A stretch of 64,000 bases of DNA from positions 620,001 to 684,000 of the forward strand of contig NZ_CP134399.1 of the NCBI RefSeq assembly GCF_002968295.1, in the 5' to 3' direction. Below are positions 7,698-16,578 of this stretch, one piece after another (positions within the stretch are counted from its first letter, which is position 1; every line of letters starts with the position of its first letter). Made by a program: the position numbers and the translations under genes. This DNA is from Mycobacterium sp. ITM-2016-00317. Its GTDB lineage: Bacteria > Actinomycetota > Actinomycetes > Mycobacteriales > Mycobacteriaceae. Under the pieces are notes generated by a model that was given only the letters and a program-made list of their open reading frames with translations, ran no database searches and was not told the DNA's origin.

Positions 7698-8708
7698 GTG
7701 GCTGAACTCAGACTGGGATACAAGGCGTCGGCGGAGCAGTTCGCGCCCCGCGAGCTCGTGGAACTGGCGGTCGCCGCCGAAGAGCACGGGATGGACAGTG
7801 CGACCGTCAGCGACCACTTCCAGCCGTGGCGCCACGAAGGCGGCCACGCGCCGTTCTCGCTGGCCTGGATGACCGCGGTGGGGGAGCGCACCAAGCGCCT
7901 CAAACTGGGCACCTCCGTGCTCACCCCGACGTTCCGGTACAACCCCGCCGTGATCGCCCAGGCGTTCGCGACCATGGGATGCCTGTACCCGGACCGCATC
8001 TTCCTCGGTGTGGGCACCGGTGAGGCGCTCAACGAGATCGCCACCGGCTACGAGGGCGAGTGGCCCGAGTTCAAGGAGCGTTACGCGCGGTTGCGCGAAT
8101 CGGTCCGGCTGATGCGCGAGCTGTGGCTCGGTGACCGGGTCGACTTCGACGGCGAGTACTACAAGACCAAGGGCGCCTCGATCTACGACGTGCCCGAGGG
8201 CGGCATCCCGATCTACATCGCCGCGGGCGGGCCCCAGGTCGCCAAGTACGCGGGCCGGGCCGGCGACGGCTTCATCTGCACCTCGGGCAAGGGTGCGGAG
8301 CTCTACAAGGACAAGCTGATCCCGGCCATGCGCGAGGGGGCCGAGGCGGCGGGCAAGAACCCCGACGACGTCGACCGGATGATCGAGATCAAGATCTCCT
8401 ACGACACCGACCCGGAACTGGCACTGGAGAACACCCGGTTCTGGGCGCCGCTGTCGCTGACCGCCGAGCAGAAGCACTCCATCGACGACCCGATCGAGAT
8501 GGAGAAGGCCGCCGACGCGCTGCCCATCGAGCAGGTCGCCAAGCGCTGGATCGTCGCGTCCGACCCCGACGAGGCGGTGGCCAAGGTCAAGGATTACCTC
8601 GACTGGGGACTGAACCACCTGGTGTTCCACGCCCCCGGTCACGACCAGCGCCGCTTCCTGGAACTGTTCCAGCGCGACCTGGAACCGAGGCTGCGCAAGC
8701 TCGGCTGA
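7698..8708 (+). CDS. fgd: F420-dependent glucose-6-phosphate dehydrogenase
   Basis: 336 residues, the same length as M. tuberculosis Fgd1. It oxidises glucose-6-phosphate to 6-phosphogluconolactone and reduces coenzyme F420, supplying F420H2 to the cell. Active-site residues known from the family are in place: His40 and Trp44 (SDHFQPW) and Glu109 (GTGEALNE). The GTG start at 7698 follows TAGAAC by six bases, which suggests a leaderless mRNA. Its position between the Rv0406c homologue and pta is as in M. tuberculosis, except that the polysaccharide locus now separates it from pta. Confidence 0.97.
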   Translation: MAELRLGYKASAEQFAPRELVELAVAAEEHGMDSATVSDHFQPWRHEGGHAPFSLAWMTAVGERTKRLKLGTSVLTPTFRYNPAVIAQAFATMGCLYPDRIFLGVGTGEALNEIATGYEGEWPEFKERYARLRESVRLMRELWLGDRVDFDGEYYKTKGASIYDVPEGGIPIYIAAGGPQVAKYAGRAGDGFICTSGKGAELYKDKLIPAMREGAEAAGKNPDDVDRMIEIKISYDTDPELALENTRFWAPLSLTAEQKHSIDDPIEMEKAADALPIEQVAKRWIVASDPDEAVAKVKDYLDWGLNHLVFHAPGHDQRRFLELFQRDLEPRLRKLG

Positions 8709-8724
8709 GCACCGGCGCAGCCAG

Positions 8725-9696
8725 ATGATCCGGATTCCCGCGACGGTACTCGGCCTGTGTGCCCTGGCCGTCGCGGTGGTGGGCCTCGGCGCCCGCTACG
8801 TGCCCATCTCCGGGCACCCCACGCTCCTCGTCGCCGCCGCGGCGCCCTACCTGGCGCTCGCGGCGCCGGTGGCGATGCTGTTGCTGGCGGTGGGCAGACG
8901 CTGGCTGCTGACCCTGGTGGCGGTCACGGTGACGGTCGCGCTGATGTGGATGTACGTGCCGCGGTACCTGAGCTCGGCCGCGGCCGACGTGCCAGCCGTC
9001 TACGTGCGGGTGTTGAGCGCGAATCTGTTTCTGGGACAGGCGAACCCGGAAGCCTTCGTCGCACTGGCCGATGACGTCGCCGACGTCGTCGCCGTCCAGG
9101 AGATGACGCAGGCCTCGGCCGACGGGTTGTCGGCGGCGGGGATGGACGGCGTCTTCCCGTACCGGGTGATCGTGCCGGCGCGCAACGCGTCCGGGATCGG
9201 CATCTGGAGCAGGCATCCGATCGTGCACTCCGGGCGCATCGACGGTTACACGATGCCGATGGTGGGCGCGCGGATCCGCATTCCCGGTGTGCGGGTGGAC
9301 ACCACGGTGCTGTCGGTTCACCTGCCCGGGCCCTGGCCCACCCCGATCGACGGCTGGCGCTCCGACATCGCGCGGCTGCCCGAGACGCTGCGCGAGGTCG
9401 GCGAGACCGCGGGAGCGGGTGCGGTGATCGTGGCCGGTGACTTCAACGCCACCGTCGACATGGCGCCGTTCCGGCGGCTGCTGGCCGAGGGCTACGGCGA
9501 CGCAGGCACCGAGGCCGGGGCCGGGCTGGTGCGCACCTACCCGGGTCGCGAGATGCGCCCTCCGCTGATCGGCATCGACCACATCCTGACGAAGAACTGT
9601 TCGGCCGCCAGCGTCTCCACGGTCACCGTGCCCGGCGCCGATCACCGCGGGCTGGTGGCCACCCTGCGGGTGCCGGTGGACATGACGGCCGGTTGA
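8725..9696 (+). CDS. Membrane-anchored endonuclease/exonuclease/phosphatase family protein
   Basis: 323 residues. Three hydrophobic segments occupy roughly residues 4-24, 31-55 and 60-80. An EEP domain follows from about residue 95, with its catalytic set: N in SANLFLGQ, E in VVAVQEMT, D and N in VAGDFNATVD, D in GIDHIL and H in GADHRGLV. With three membrane segments the catalytic domain could face outward and act as a phosphodiesterase, but topology is inferred. It ends 12 bases from the convergent polysaccharide operon, so function in that system is possible but unproven. Confidence 0.82.
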   Translation: MIRIPATVLGLCALAVAVVGLGARYVPISGHPTLLVAAAAPYLALAAPVAMLLLAVGRRWLLTLVAVTVTVALMWMYVPRYLSSAAADVPAVYVRVLSANLFLGQANPEAFVALADDVADVVAVQEMTQASADGLSAAGMDGVFPYRVIVPARNASGIGIWSRHPIVHSGRIDGYTMPMVGARIRIPGVRVDTTVLSVHLPGPWPTPIDGWRSDIARLPETLREVGETAGAGAVIVAGDFNATVDMAPFRRLLAEGYGDAGTEAGAGLVRTYPGREMRPPLIGIDHILTKNCSAASVSTVTVPGADHRGLVATLRVPVDMTAG

Positions 9697-9708
9697 GCCG
9701 GCCGGAAG

Positions 9709-11385
9709 TCACTCCCTCGGGTGGACTCGCAGGATGCGGAATTGTTGGCCCCCGTTGGGGCCGGTGACCGTCATCACCAGCGTGCCGATACCGGCGCCGT
9801 CGTCCCAGATCGTGGGGTAACGAATGTTCACCGCGTCCAACTTGCCCAGACCCGACGGCCGCGGCACCAGGATGTAGCGCAGCCCGCTCTCCGACGGCTG
9901 GTTCAGCTTGTCGAAGAAGTCGTAGTCACTGCGGACCACGAACTGGTGCGGATCCTCGGAGGCCAGCCACATCCGGGCCAGGCCGAAGGTATCCATCAAC
10001 ACCGACCCGTCCGGCAGATCCTGATCGTCGAACCATCTGACGGTGTTCTCGGCGATCTCGCCGGACCAGAAGTACCAGAATTCGCTCGGCGGATACTGCT
10101 CCGGCCAGAGCACAGAACGCAGACCGTACTCTTCTTTGCCGATCGCCGGATTCAACATCGACTGCCAGGTGGCCGGGATCGAGGAAATCAGCGTAGCCGC
10201 CATGACGGCCGAGATCGCTGTGTGCGTAAACCTCACCGCGGCAGTTCGTTCCGACGACGCGGGCCAGCTGGTCAACAGTGCGACGATGACCAGCGGTACC
10301 AGGACGATGAAGAAGCGGAACCAACCGAAGGTGGAGCCCAGCAGGATGGCCACCGACTGGAAAAGCAGGATGGAGCCGAACACCATGATCGGTACGAGCG
10401 TTTCATAGCGCCGCCAGTACACCGACGCCGCGCCGGCCGCCGCCACGACGACGAGTGCCAGCGGTTCGATGCCGAAGACGCTGGCGGCGATCGTCTTCAG
10501 CAGCGGGGCGACGCCCACGTCACCGACCCCGACGATGCCTACAGTCGCCACCTGCGCGCTGTTGCCGTACTGCGAGGTGAACTGGGCGAGCAGACTGGCG
10601 TCGAGAAACCATCCGGACAGTGCCCACACCACGAACGCGCAGGTGATCGGGAAACCCATGATGACGCCGTCGTGCAGCGCTACGTGGGCCGCCGATTTCC
10701 ACTGCTTCGTTGCGCGGTGCCGAACAAGCGACACCCCGACGACCAGGGTGACGGCAGCCGCGGCAGCGATGAGCGCCTCATAGCGCACCAGGTAGGCCGT
10801 CCCGAAAGCCAAACCGGCCATGCATAAATCGACCGTCGCTTCGCGGCGGACCCACCGGATGAGGCGGCGGCACGCCCAGAGCAGCACCAGGCAGAAGGCG
10901 CCCTCACTCATGCCGTTCGCGCCGTAGAGCACGATCATCGGGTTCAGCGCGAAGGCGGCGACGGCGAGCACGCGCACCACGGTGGAAGCGCCGGCGTCGA
11001 TGGCGATGCGCCGTATCAGCACAACCGCTCCGGCCATGAACCCTGCGCTCTGGATGACGCCGCTGAGCCCGAGCGTCTTGAGTTCGGGCCACCAGTGGCT
11101 GAGTGACAGCAGCGGGATCTGGGCGAAACTCGGTAGCGGATTCCACACGAACCCGACCGCGCCGAGGTGGGGGAACCTGCTCATCACCACGTATCCGGCG
11201 TTGCCGGTTCGGCTGGTCGCGTCCGGGTTGATGTAGCCGGTGCGGAACAGGAAGTAGCCCAGCGCGGTATAGGAGACCAAGCAGACGACGAACAGGACGA
11301 ATCCGGGACGGCGGTCGCTTACGGTCACCCGGCCACCGTGATCAGTGGGGCCGGCTTCGGTACTGCGCTCGTCAGTCAGCGGCAT
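9709..11385 (-). CDS. GT-C-like polytopic membrane protein (putative glycosyltransferase)
   Basis: About 558 residues with roughly eleven to twelve predicted hydrophobic segments and a C-terminal soluble domain (from about residue 440). An external loop after the first membrane segment has acidic and aromatic residues (TGYINPDATSRTGNAGYV), where GT-C enzymes that use polyprenyl-phosphate sugars carry a catalytic Asp. This is a fold-level resemblance, not a firm assignment. Last gene of the four-gene operon. The ATG at 11385 overlaps the BcsB-like gene by 14 bases; a GTG at 11394 is an alternative. Confidence 0.6.
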   Translation of the reverse strand: MPLTDERSTEAGPTDHGGRVTVSDRRPGFVLFVVCLVSYTALGYFLFRTGYINPDATSRTGNAGYVVMSRFPHLGAVGFVWNPLPSFAQIPLLSLSHWWPELKTLGLSGVIQSAGFMAGAVVLIRRIAIDAGASTVVRVLAVAAFALNPMIVLYGANGMSEGAFCLVLLWACRRLIRWVRREATVDLCMAGLAFGTAYLVRYEALIAAAAAVTLVVGVSLVRHRATKQWKSAAHVALHDGVIMGFPITCAFVVWALSGWFLDASLLAQFTSQYGNSAQVATVGIVGVGDVGVAPLLKTIAASVFGIEPLALVVVAAAGAASVYWRRYETLVPIMVFGSILLFQSVAILLGSTFGWFRFFIVLVPLVIVALLTSWPASSERTAAVRFTHTAISAVMAATLISSIPATWQSMLNPAIGKEEYGLRSVLWPEQYPPSEFWYFWSGEIAENTVRWFDDQDLPDGSVLMDTFGLARMWLASEDPHQFVVRSDYDFFDKLNQPSESGLRYILVPRPSGLGKLDAVNIRYPTIWDDGAGIGTLVMTVTGPNGGQQFRILRVHPRE

Positions 11386-13405
11386 GAGCGTCACGACTGC
11401 CGCGCCGCCGGCGGTGAATGCCGAGTGCCGCCAACGCGAATGAACCGACAAGGACGGCGGCGCCGCCGGTCAGTGCCCAGGGCAGCCATTGGGTGCCCGT
11501 GTCGATGACCTGAAGCTCGGGGCCTCGCGCGCGGATGGTGAGGTTCTTCGGTTCCCCGTCGGGGCCCGCCACGACGACGTCACCGGCGAGGTCGCGCCAA
11601 CCGCGTTGCAATCCCGCGATGTAATCGAGGGCTCGGTCCACCAGCTCCCAGTCCCCGGAGGTGGTCACCAGCACGACGGTGCGCCCTCGGTCGGCGAACG
11701 CCTGGATGCTGCCCAGTCCCTCCGGAAGGTCGAGCGTGACTTGATCTTTGGATGCGAACACCGCGGTGATCTCTGCCTCCCCGCCGGATTCGATCGGTGA
11801 GTCGAGCGCTGCCTGCCCGAGTTGGGCGGAATCGGCGACGATCAATGCGCTGGTGCGGTTGCCGATGGCTTCGGGCAGGTCGACCAGATTCGGTTGCAGT
11901 TGCTGGGCCGTCAATCGCTGCACCGACGCGATGATCGCCGCGGCCCGACTGAGGAATTCGGGGGTCGACTCGCCGAGTGCGACCTGGAACGTCGGTGAGA
12001 AACCAACGGGTAACGCGCTGAATCCACCCATCAGCACGCTTCCGCCGGTCACGGCGACGGTCGACGACCCGTCCAGTTCGAAGGTCAGCGGTACGGTGCG
12101 CGGATTGCAGGCACCGGGTGCCGGCTCGTAGGAGACCAGGATCTCCCATCCGGCCATGCTGCCGCCGAGGTCGCCGGGAATCGTGAACTTGGCATCGAGC
12201 AGTCCGGTTTCGCCCAGCCCGGCGGAATAGAACACCCGGCCCCCCGACTGGACGGTGACCGTCGCTTTCTCGTCGGCCTTCACCGGGGTGTGGTGGGCGA
12301 TCAGGTGCGTCTCGATCGCACCCGGGTTGCCCAGCCCGAACATCGCGGTGTCGGGCGTCGAGTAGATCGAGGCCTGTCCGAGCACGGACAGCCGGCCGGA
12401 GACACCGAGCTGCTCGAAGGACGCCGAGCCACCGCCGCGAACCTCGAACTGCTCGACAGAATCGACTGTCGTGGAGGGCGTCTGGGCGAGTGCGAGCAAT
12501 TCGGAGCGGAACAACGCTGTCTGCTCCACGAGTTCACTGCCCTCGCCACTGATGGTCAGGTACGGCGAACCGGCGCCCTCGACCAGCTTGACCTGCGCCT
12601 CGGTCCCGCTGCGCACGACGATGGTGCGCCGCATCGGATCCCATTGAGCCGGCGGCGGCTCCTGTTGGCGCGGCAGTGGCCGGACGTTGAAATGCAGTGC
12701 CAGTGCCCGATATCGGACGTTGAGCATGGACACCAGGTTGAGCACCGTCTGGGACTCGAAGTGGTCGGGCGCGGGGTCGACCAGGATGTCGACCGTCGAG
12801 ACCACCGCGGGGAAGAACTGATCGAGGGTTCGTGGGCGGCCGGGCTGGGTGTCGAAATTGACCGACAGCCTGCTCAGAGTGACGTTGGGCGGGGTGCCGC
12901 AGATCGAGTCGCCGTCGGTCTGCCGCAGCACGATGACGACCCGCGCGAAGTGGTCCCGAACTGTGACGGTCGACAAGTCCACCGTGAACGGCACGGTCGC
13001 CTGACCCAGGCGGACGTCGGGGATCGGCACGGAGGTGAGGAGACTGCCGTCCTCCCTGTTGAATTCGAGGTAGCCGGTGGTGATATTGCTGACAGACTGG
13101 ATCTGGCCGGTCAGGGACCCGGGCTGTGCGCCGTCGGGCGCGGGAATGGACATCGTCTGCGGCGAGTTCGCCGAATTGAACCCGATCGTCGGGCTCATGC
13201 CGAGCGCATCCGCGGTCAGGACGACGCCGGTGACATCCGGCTGGCTCCACGCCGTCGGCGAGGAGGCCAGCGGGGTGGCGAACAGCGCCAGGGCCGCGAC
13301 GATGGGTACACCGAGGCGCACTGTCACCCGCTGGAGCCACCGAGCCGAACGCATTGGGGTAGCCCTTTCCGAAGTATTCAGTCGTCGTGCGAATTTCATA
13401 GTCAT
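11372..13405 (-). CDS. BcsB-like secreted/anchored polysaccharide synthase partner
   Basis: About 677 residues. N-terminal signal sequence (hydrophobic LGVPIVAALALFATPLASS near residues 30-50), a long beta-rich external region, and one C-terminal membrane helix (WLPWALTGGAAVLVGSFALA) followed by RRRR. This is the architecture of BcsB, the partner that guides cellulose through BcsA, and the gene directly follows a BcsA-like glycosyltransferase. Sequence similarity to BcsB is suggested by layout and segments such as SVNFDTQPG, not proven. The ATG at 13405 has GGAG eight bases upstream; longer in-frame extension would overlap the glycosyltransferase. Confidence 0.65.
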   Translation of the reverse strand: MTMKFARRLNTSERATPMRSARWLQRVTVRLGVPIVAALALFATPLASSPTAWSQPDVTGVVLTADALGMSPTIGFNSANSPQTMSIPAPDGAQPGSLTGQIQSVSNITTGYLEFNREDGSLLTSVPIPDVRLGQATVPFTVDLSTVTVRDHFARVVIVLRQTDGDSICGTPPNVTLSRLSVNFDTQPGRPRTLDQFFPAVVSTVDILVDPAPDHFESQTVLNLVSMLNVRYRALALHFNVRPLPRQQEPPPAQWDPMRRTIVVRSGTEAQVKLVEGAGSPYLTISGEGSELVEQTALFRSELLALAQTPSTTVDSVEQFEVRGGGSASFEQLGVSGRLSVLGQASIYSTPDTAMFGLGNPGAIETHLIAHHTPVKADEKATVTVQSGGRVFYSAGLGETGLLDAKFTIPGDLGGSMAGWEILVSYEPAPGACNPRTVPLTFELDGSSTVAVTGGSVLMGGFSALPVGFSPTFQVALGESTPEFLSRAAAIIASVQRLTAQQLQPNLVDLPEAIGNRTSALIVADSAQLGQAALDSPIESGGEAEITAVFASKDQVTLDLPEGLGSIQAFADRGRTVVLVTTSGDWELVDRALDYIAGLQRGWRDLAGDVVVAGPDGEPKNLTIRARGPELQVIDTGTQWLPWALTGGAAVLVGSFALAALGIHRRRRGSRDAHAAD

Positions 13406-13425
13406 GGTGTTCGCTCCAGCAAGTT

Positions 13426-14853
13426 TCAGCTGCTCGCCGCAGCGGTGGTCTGGGTGTCGTGTGGACGGCCGAGGCCGTGGACGGTCTTCTCCCAATAGGA
13501 GGGTCTGATCGCCAACTGGATTGCTGCCTTCAGCGCCGCGATCGATTGCAGGATCCAGTACGGAGGCATCACCAGCGCGGCCCACCACAGATGTGGCTTG
13601 TCCAGGGTTTTCGTGACGATGAGCCCCATGAAGATCGAAACCGGTGTTCCGACAATGAACAACATGAGACAGAGGTAGTAGGTCACCGGTGGGAAGAGGT
13701 GTTCGATGAATGCCGGCCTGCCGAGAATCCACTGCACCATCGTGAACCAGAACACGATGTTCAGCGCGCTGGTCATCGGCACTCCACCGGTCATGTTGAT
13801 CAACCGCAGGGTGGCTTTCGTGCCGATCTCACGGTGCAGGGCCACCGGGTCACGCAGGTGCACCAGCATGGTCTGCAGGTAACCCTTGTACCAGCGTGAC
13901 CGCTGGCGTATCCAATTGATGACGTCAGAGTTGGCTTCTTCCAACGTGATCGAGTCCAGGATCAAAGTGCGATAGCCGTAGCGGGCGAGCCGGACCCCGA
14001 GATCGGCATCCTCGGTGACGTTGAACTCGTCCCATCCGCCGATGTCGCGCCATGTGCGTGTGCGCATATGGTTCGATGTTCCGCCGAGCGGCACCACGCA
14101 TCCCAGTTCCTCGACTGCCGGCAGTATCAGACCGAACCACTGGTCGTACTCGATCGAGAACCAGCGTGTCAACAGGTTCTGCCGTTCGTTGAAGTACCCG
14201 AGACGTGCCTGTAGACAACCGATCTCCTTCGGCAATCGGCGGAACGCGGCGACGGCGCGGCGAAGCTGCAACGGCTCGGGGATGTCCTCGGCGTCATAGA
14301 TCGTCACCATCTCGCCGCAGAGGCCGGGCAGGGACATGCCGTAGTTGCACGCCTTCGGCTTGGTCCGCGGATGGCTCTCCGGGACGATCACCACTCGGAT
14401 GTCCTGTAGGTCGGCGTCCAACAGCGCGGTCTGGGTGGCGATGTCGTCTTCCTCGATCAGCAAGAGGATCTCGAGCTTGTCGCGCGGATAGTCGAGTCGG
14501 AGCACCCCGCTGATGAGGTTGGACACGATCGAGGGTTCGTCGTAGACCGGCAGCAGCACCGTGTAGACCGGTAGCTCGGCTTCGGGAATGTCGAACGCCT
14601 CGTCGTCGGTCACCTCGATCAGGGCTGACGAACCCATGCCCTTGATGAGCAGATAGTGGCGGTCGACCGTCGCCACCAGGTAGAGAATCGTCACGACGCA
14701 CATGAGTGTGGGGGCGATGACGTCGGGCATCGCGAAGGCCGCGGCGGCCAGGAGGATGAGGACCGCGACCGCGGTCGTCATCGCTCGTCGGCCGACCTGC
14801 CTGCGCGCGGACAGATGAGTCGGCAGCATGGCTGCCGGTCCGGTCTCAGGCAC
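13426..14853 (-). CDS. Family 2 processive glycosyltransferase, BcsA/cellulose-synthase-like
   Basis: 475 residues. Two N-terminal membrane helices (about 24-64), a GT-A domain starting at PVYTVLLPVYDEP, the acidic motifs IEEDD, YDAEDIP and VTEDADLG, and the processive-enzyme signature Q..RW as RQRSRWYKGYLQT. Three or four C-terminal membrane helices follow. The D, D, D, QxxRW set is that of processive beta-glycan synthases such as cellulose and hyaluronan synthases. There is no PilZ domain, so direct c-di-GMP control as in BcsA is not expected. The product polymer is unknown. Starts eight bases before the stop of the upstream membrane gene. Confidence 0.85.
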   Translation of the reverse strand: MPETGPAAMLPTHLSARRQVGRRAMTTAVAVLILLAAAAFAMPDVIAPTLMCVVTILYLVATVDRHYLLIKGMGSSALIEVTDDEAFDIPEAELPVYTVLLPVYDEPSIVSNLISGVLRLDYPRDKLEILLLIEEDDIATQTALLDADLQDIRVVIVPESHPRTKPKACNYGMSLPGLCGEMVTIYDAEDIPEPLQLRRAVAAFRRLPKEIGCLQARLGYFNERQNLLTRWFSIEYDQWFGLILPAVEELGCVVPLGGTSNHMRTRTWRDIGGWDEFNVTEDADLGVRLARYGYRTLILDSITLEEANSDVINWIRQRSRWYKGYLQTMLVHLRDPVALHREIGTKATLRLINMTGGVPMTSALNIVFWFTMVQWILGRPAFIEHLFPPVTYYLCLMLFIVGTPVSIFMGLIVTKTLDKPHLWWAALVMPPYWILQSIAALKAAIQLAIRPSYWEKTVHGLGRPHDTQTTAAASS

Positions 14854-16354
14854 CCGTCAGCGCCTCTGGGTCTCCCTTGTCCTGGGCCGCGGAAGCCATC
14901 AGGAGTTCCACCACGTCGGTGGCCCGGCGGATCACGAGCGGATCGACGGCGCCCTCGGTGATGGCCTGCTGGCGGGCGATCCACAGCGCAGGCTCGACAG
15001 CGGAGTTCATCAGCGTCGGCGGAGTCGGGGGCGGCGGTTGACGGTGCGAGGCGGCGTCCTGGTTGACCACGACAGTGACCCGCTGAAAGCTGTTGGCGGC
15101 GTGCCAAATCCATGTCACCGCGTACCAGTGGCGGCTCGCATTGTCGATGGCCGTCGAGGCATCGGTGTGGATCACGTCGGCGCGGTAGGAGTCCAAGTCC
15201 GACAGGCCGTTCAGCCCGGCCGGACGATACTCCACGGGGCGCTTGGTCGGATACCAGACCGCATCCGGGTAGTCGTTGAGCATCGCGAGGTCAGGCGAGC
15301 TCATCACGTCGACGACGGCGACCGGCATGCCGGCTGCGGGAGCTACCGGGTAGCGGTGCAGGGTCGCGCCCTCGCCCAGGTAGCGGTTGACGAAGTCGTA
15401 GTCCTCGGGTGGCCCCAGTTGGGACCGCTGCATCCAGTCCGGATGGGCCACCGGCACCGCGTTGGCCGCCGGGGCCGGCGGGTGGAGCACGAAAAGAGCG
15501 GCGGACACTGTGGCAAGGACCGCCAGCGTGACCGGGGACGGCCGCGGATAGCCGCGGACCAAGCGCTCCTCGCCCGTGCGCTCGGCCAGGCGCAGCGCGG
15601 CGCATGCGGCGACGGGGAGAACGGCGCCGACCACGACAACCTTGAGCAGCAGGTTGCCGGGAATGCCCGAGAACACGAAACCGGTCGAGATGACAGCGCA
15701 TCCGAGGGCGGCGCCCAGCTGCCAGGGCAGCGGGGCCAGGCGTCCGGCGAGGTATACCGCCACGGCTCCGAGCGCAGCCGCTACCAGGGCGGCAGCGGTC
15801 TGGGATCCGCCGAACATCGCGACGGTCACCAGATAAGGCAGCGGCGTCAAGGTGCTCGCCGCGAACAGCCACAGCGGCCACATCCGCAGCACGTGGCGGA
15901 TCCCGAACAGGATGACGAGCAGGCACGCGAACCACACCGCGACACCGAGCATCGGTAGTCGCCAGAGCGCGGACAGCGACGGCATCCGCTCTCCGACGAG
16001 GTGGATGGCGGTGAAGCCGGCCGCGCCCGCCAGTGCGGCGATGATCCAGTCGGACTCGGCGTCTCCGACGCCCCGCGGAGGTGTCCGGTAGGACGTCGCG
16101 ATCAGCACCAGTAACACCGGGACCACGACCAGGAACGCGGTGCGCGAGCCGGCCAGGGCGTCGGAGAGGACTTCGGCATACTGCCCGGCATAGGCCAGTG
16201 CGGTCAGCGCGGCTGCAACGGCCAGGCGGACCACGAAGGCGCGGCGTGCCCGGTGCGCTGCCATCGGCGTCGGGCAGGCCGGCGGTGGCACCGCGGTGGT
16301 GCCCGCGAACACCCGCACAGGCATTCCGGTTTCGTGCAGATCGAGAACAGACAT
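14846..16354 (-). CDS. Polytopic membrane protein with large C-terminal external domain
   Basis: About 502 residues. Roughly nine to ten membrane segments lie between residues 40 and 310, followed by a soluble domain of about 190 residues. One segment (LRMWPLWLFAASTLTPLPYL) and the Trp-Tyr-rich C-terminal part (SRHWYAVTWIW) recall exosortase and EpsI-type proteins of polysaccharide loci, but I see no convincing exosortase Cys motif, so this stays a hypothesis. It is the first gene of the operon. The ATG at 16354 follows a G-rich stretch; a GTG at 16390 is also in frame. Confidence 0.55.
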   Translation of the reverse strand: MSVLDLHETGMPVRVFAGTTAVPPPACPTPMAAHRARRAFVVRLAVAAALTALAYAGQYAEVLSDALAGSRTAFLVVVPVLLVLIATSYRTPPRGVGDAESDWIIAALAGAAGFTAIHLVGERMPSLSALWRLPMLGVAVWFACLLVILFGIRHVLRMWPLWLFAASTLTPLPYLVTVAMFGGSQTAAALVAAALGAVAVYLAGRLAPLPWQLGAALGCAVISTGFVFSGIPGNLLLKVVVVGAVLPVAACAALRLAERTGEERLVRGYPRPSPVTLAVLATVSAALFVLHPPAPAANAVPVAHPDWMQRSQLGPPEDYDFVNRYLGEGATLHRYPVAPAAGMPVAVVDVMSSPDLAMLNDYPDAVWYPTKRPVEYRPAGLNGLSDLDSYRADVIHTDASTAIDNASRHWYAVTWIWHAANSFQRVTVVVNQDAASHRQPPPPTPPTLMNSAVEPALWIARQQAITEGAVDPLVIRRATDVVELLMASAAQDKGDPEALTGA

Positions 16355-16471
16355 GTGGCCCCCCGGCGTCGGCGTTTCACGCCCGGCCACCGTGATCTTG
16401 AACCTGACACTGCAGATTTGGCGATTATTAACGGCTGCTTAACGAAGCGGCTGGCCTGGCTTATTGCACAG

Positions 16472-16514
16472 AGTAGAGCATAGCTAGCAAAGTTGTACAA
16501 CTTACTAATAAGTT
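16472..16514. promoter_or_regulatory. Operator-like palindrome cluster upstream of polysaccharide operon
   Basis: Positions 16490-16503 read AAGTTGTACAACTT, a perfect 14-base palindrome. The right half is shared by a second inverted repeat, AACTTA-CTAA-TAAGTT (16499-16514). So three AAGTT half-sites alternate in direction. The region between the divergent operon and pta is unusually AT-rich. On the minus strand a TATGCT hexamer (16486-16481) and TTGTAC-N17-TCTACT (16500-16472) could be promoter elements overlapped by the palindrome. No regulator gene is adjacent. Confidence 0.5.
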
Positions 16515-16578
16515 AGTTCTGTGGTGTCTGCCCCGGTGGGCGCTGCTGGCGGTGCGAGGGTCCATAGGGCAGGCTTGA

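Noticed and set aside
13405..13732. N-terminal extension of the BcsB-like protein to 786 residues
   Set aside because: The extra residues lie entirely opposite frame within the glycosyltransferase gene, while ATG 13405 has a good ribosome site and directly precedes a signal sequence.
16204..16500. 98-codon minus-strand frame starting in the AT-rich island (MYNFASYALL)
   Set aside because: It overlaps the start of the polytopic membrane gene in another frame and the palindromic regulatory region; codon use is unlike a real gene.
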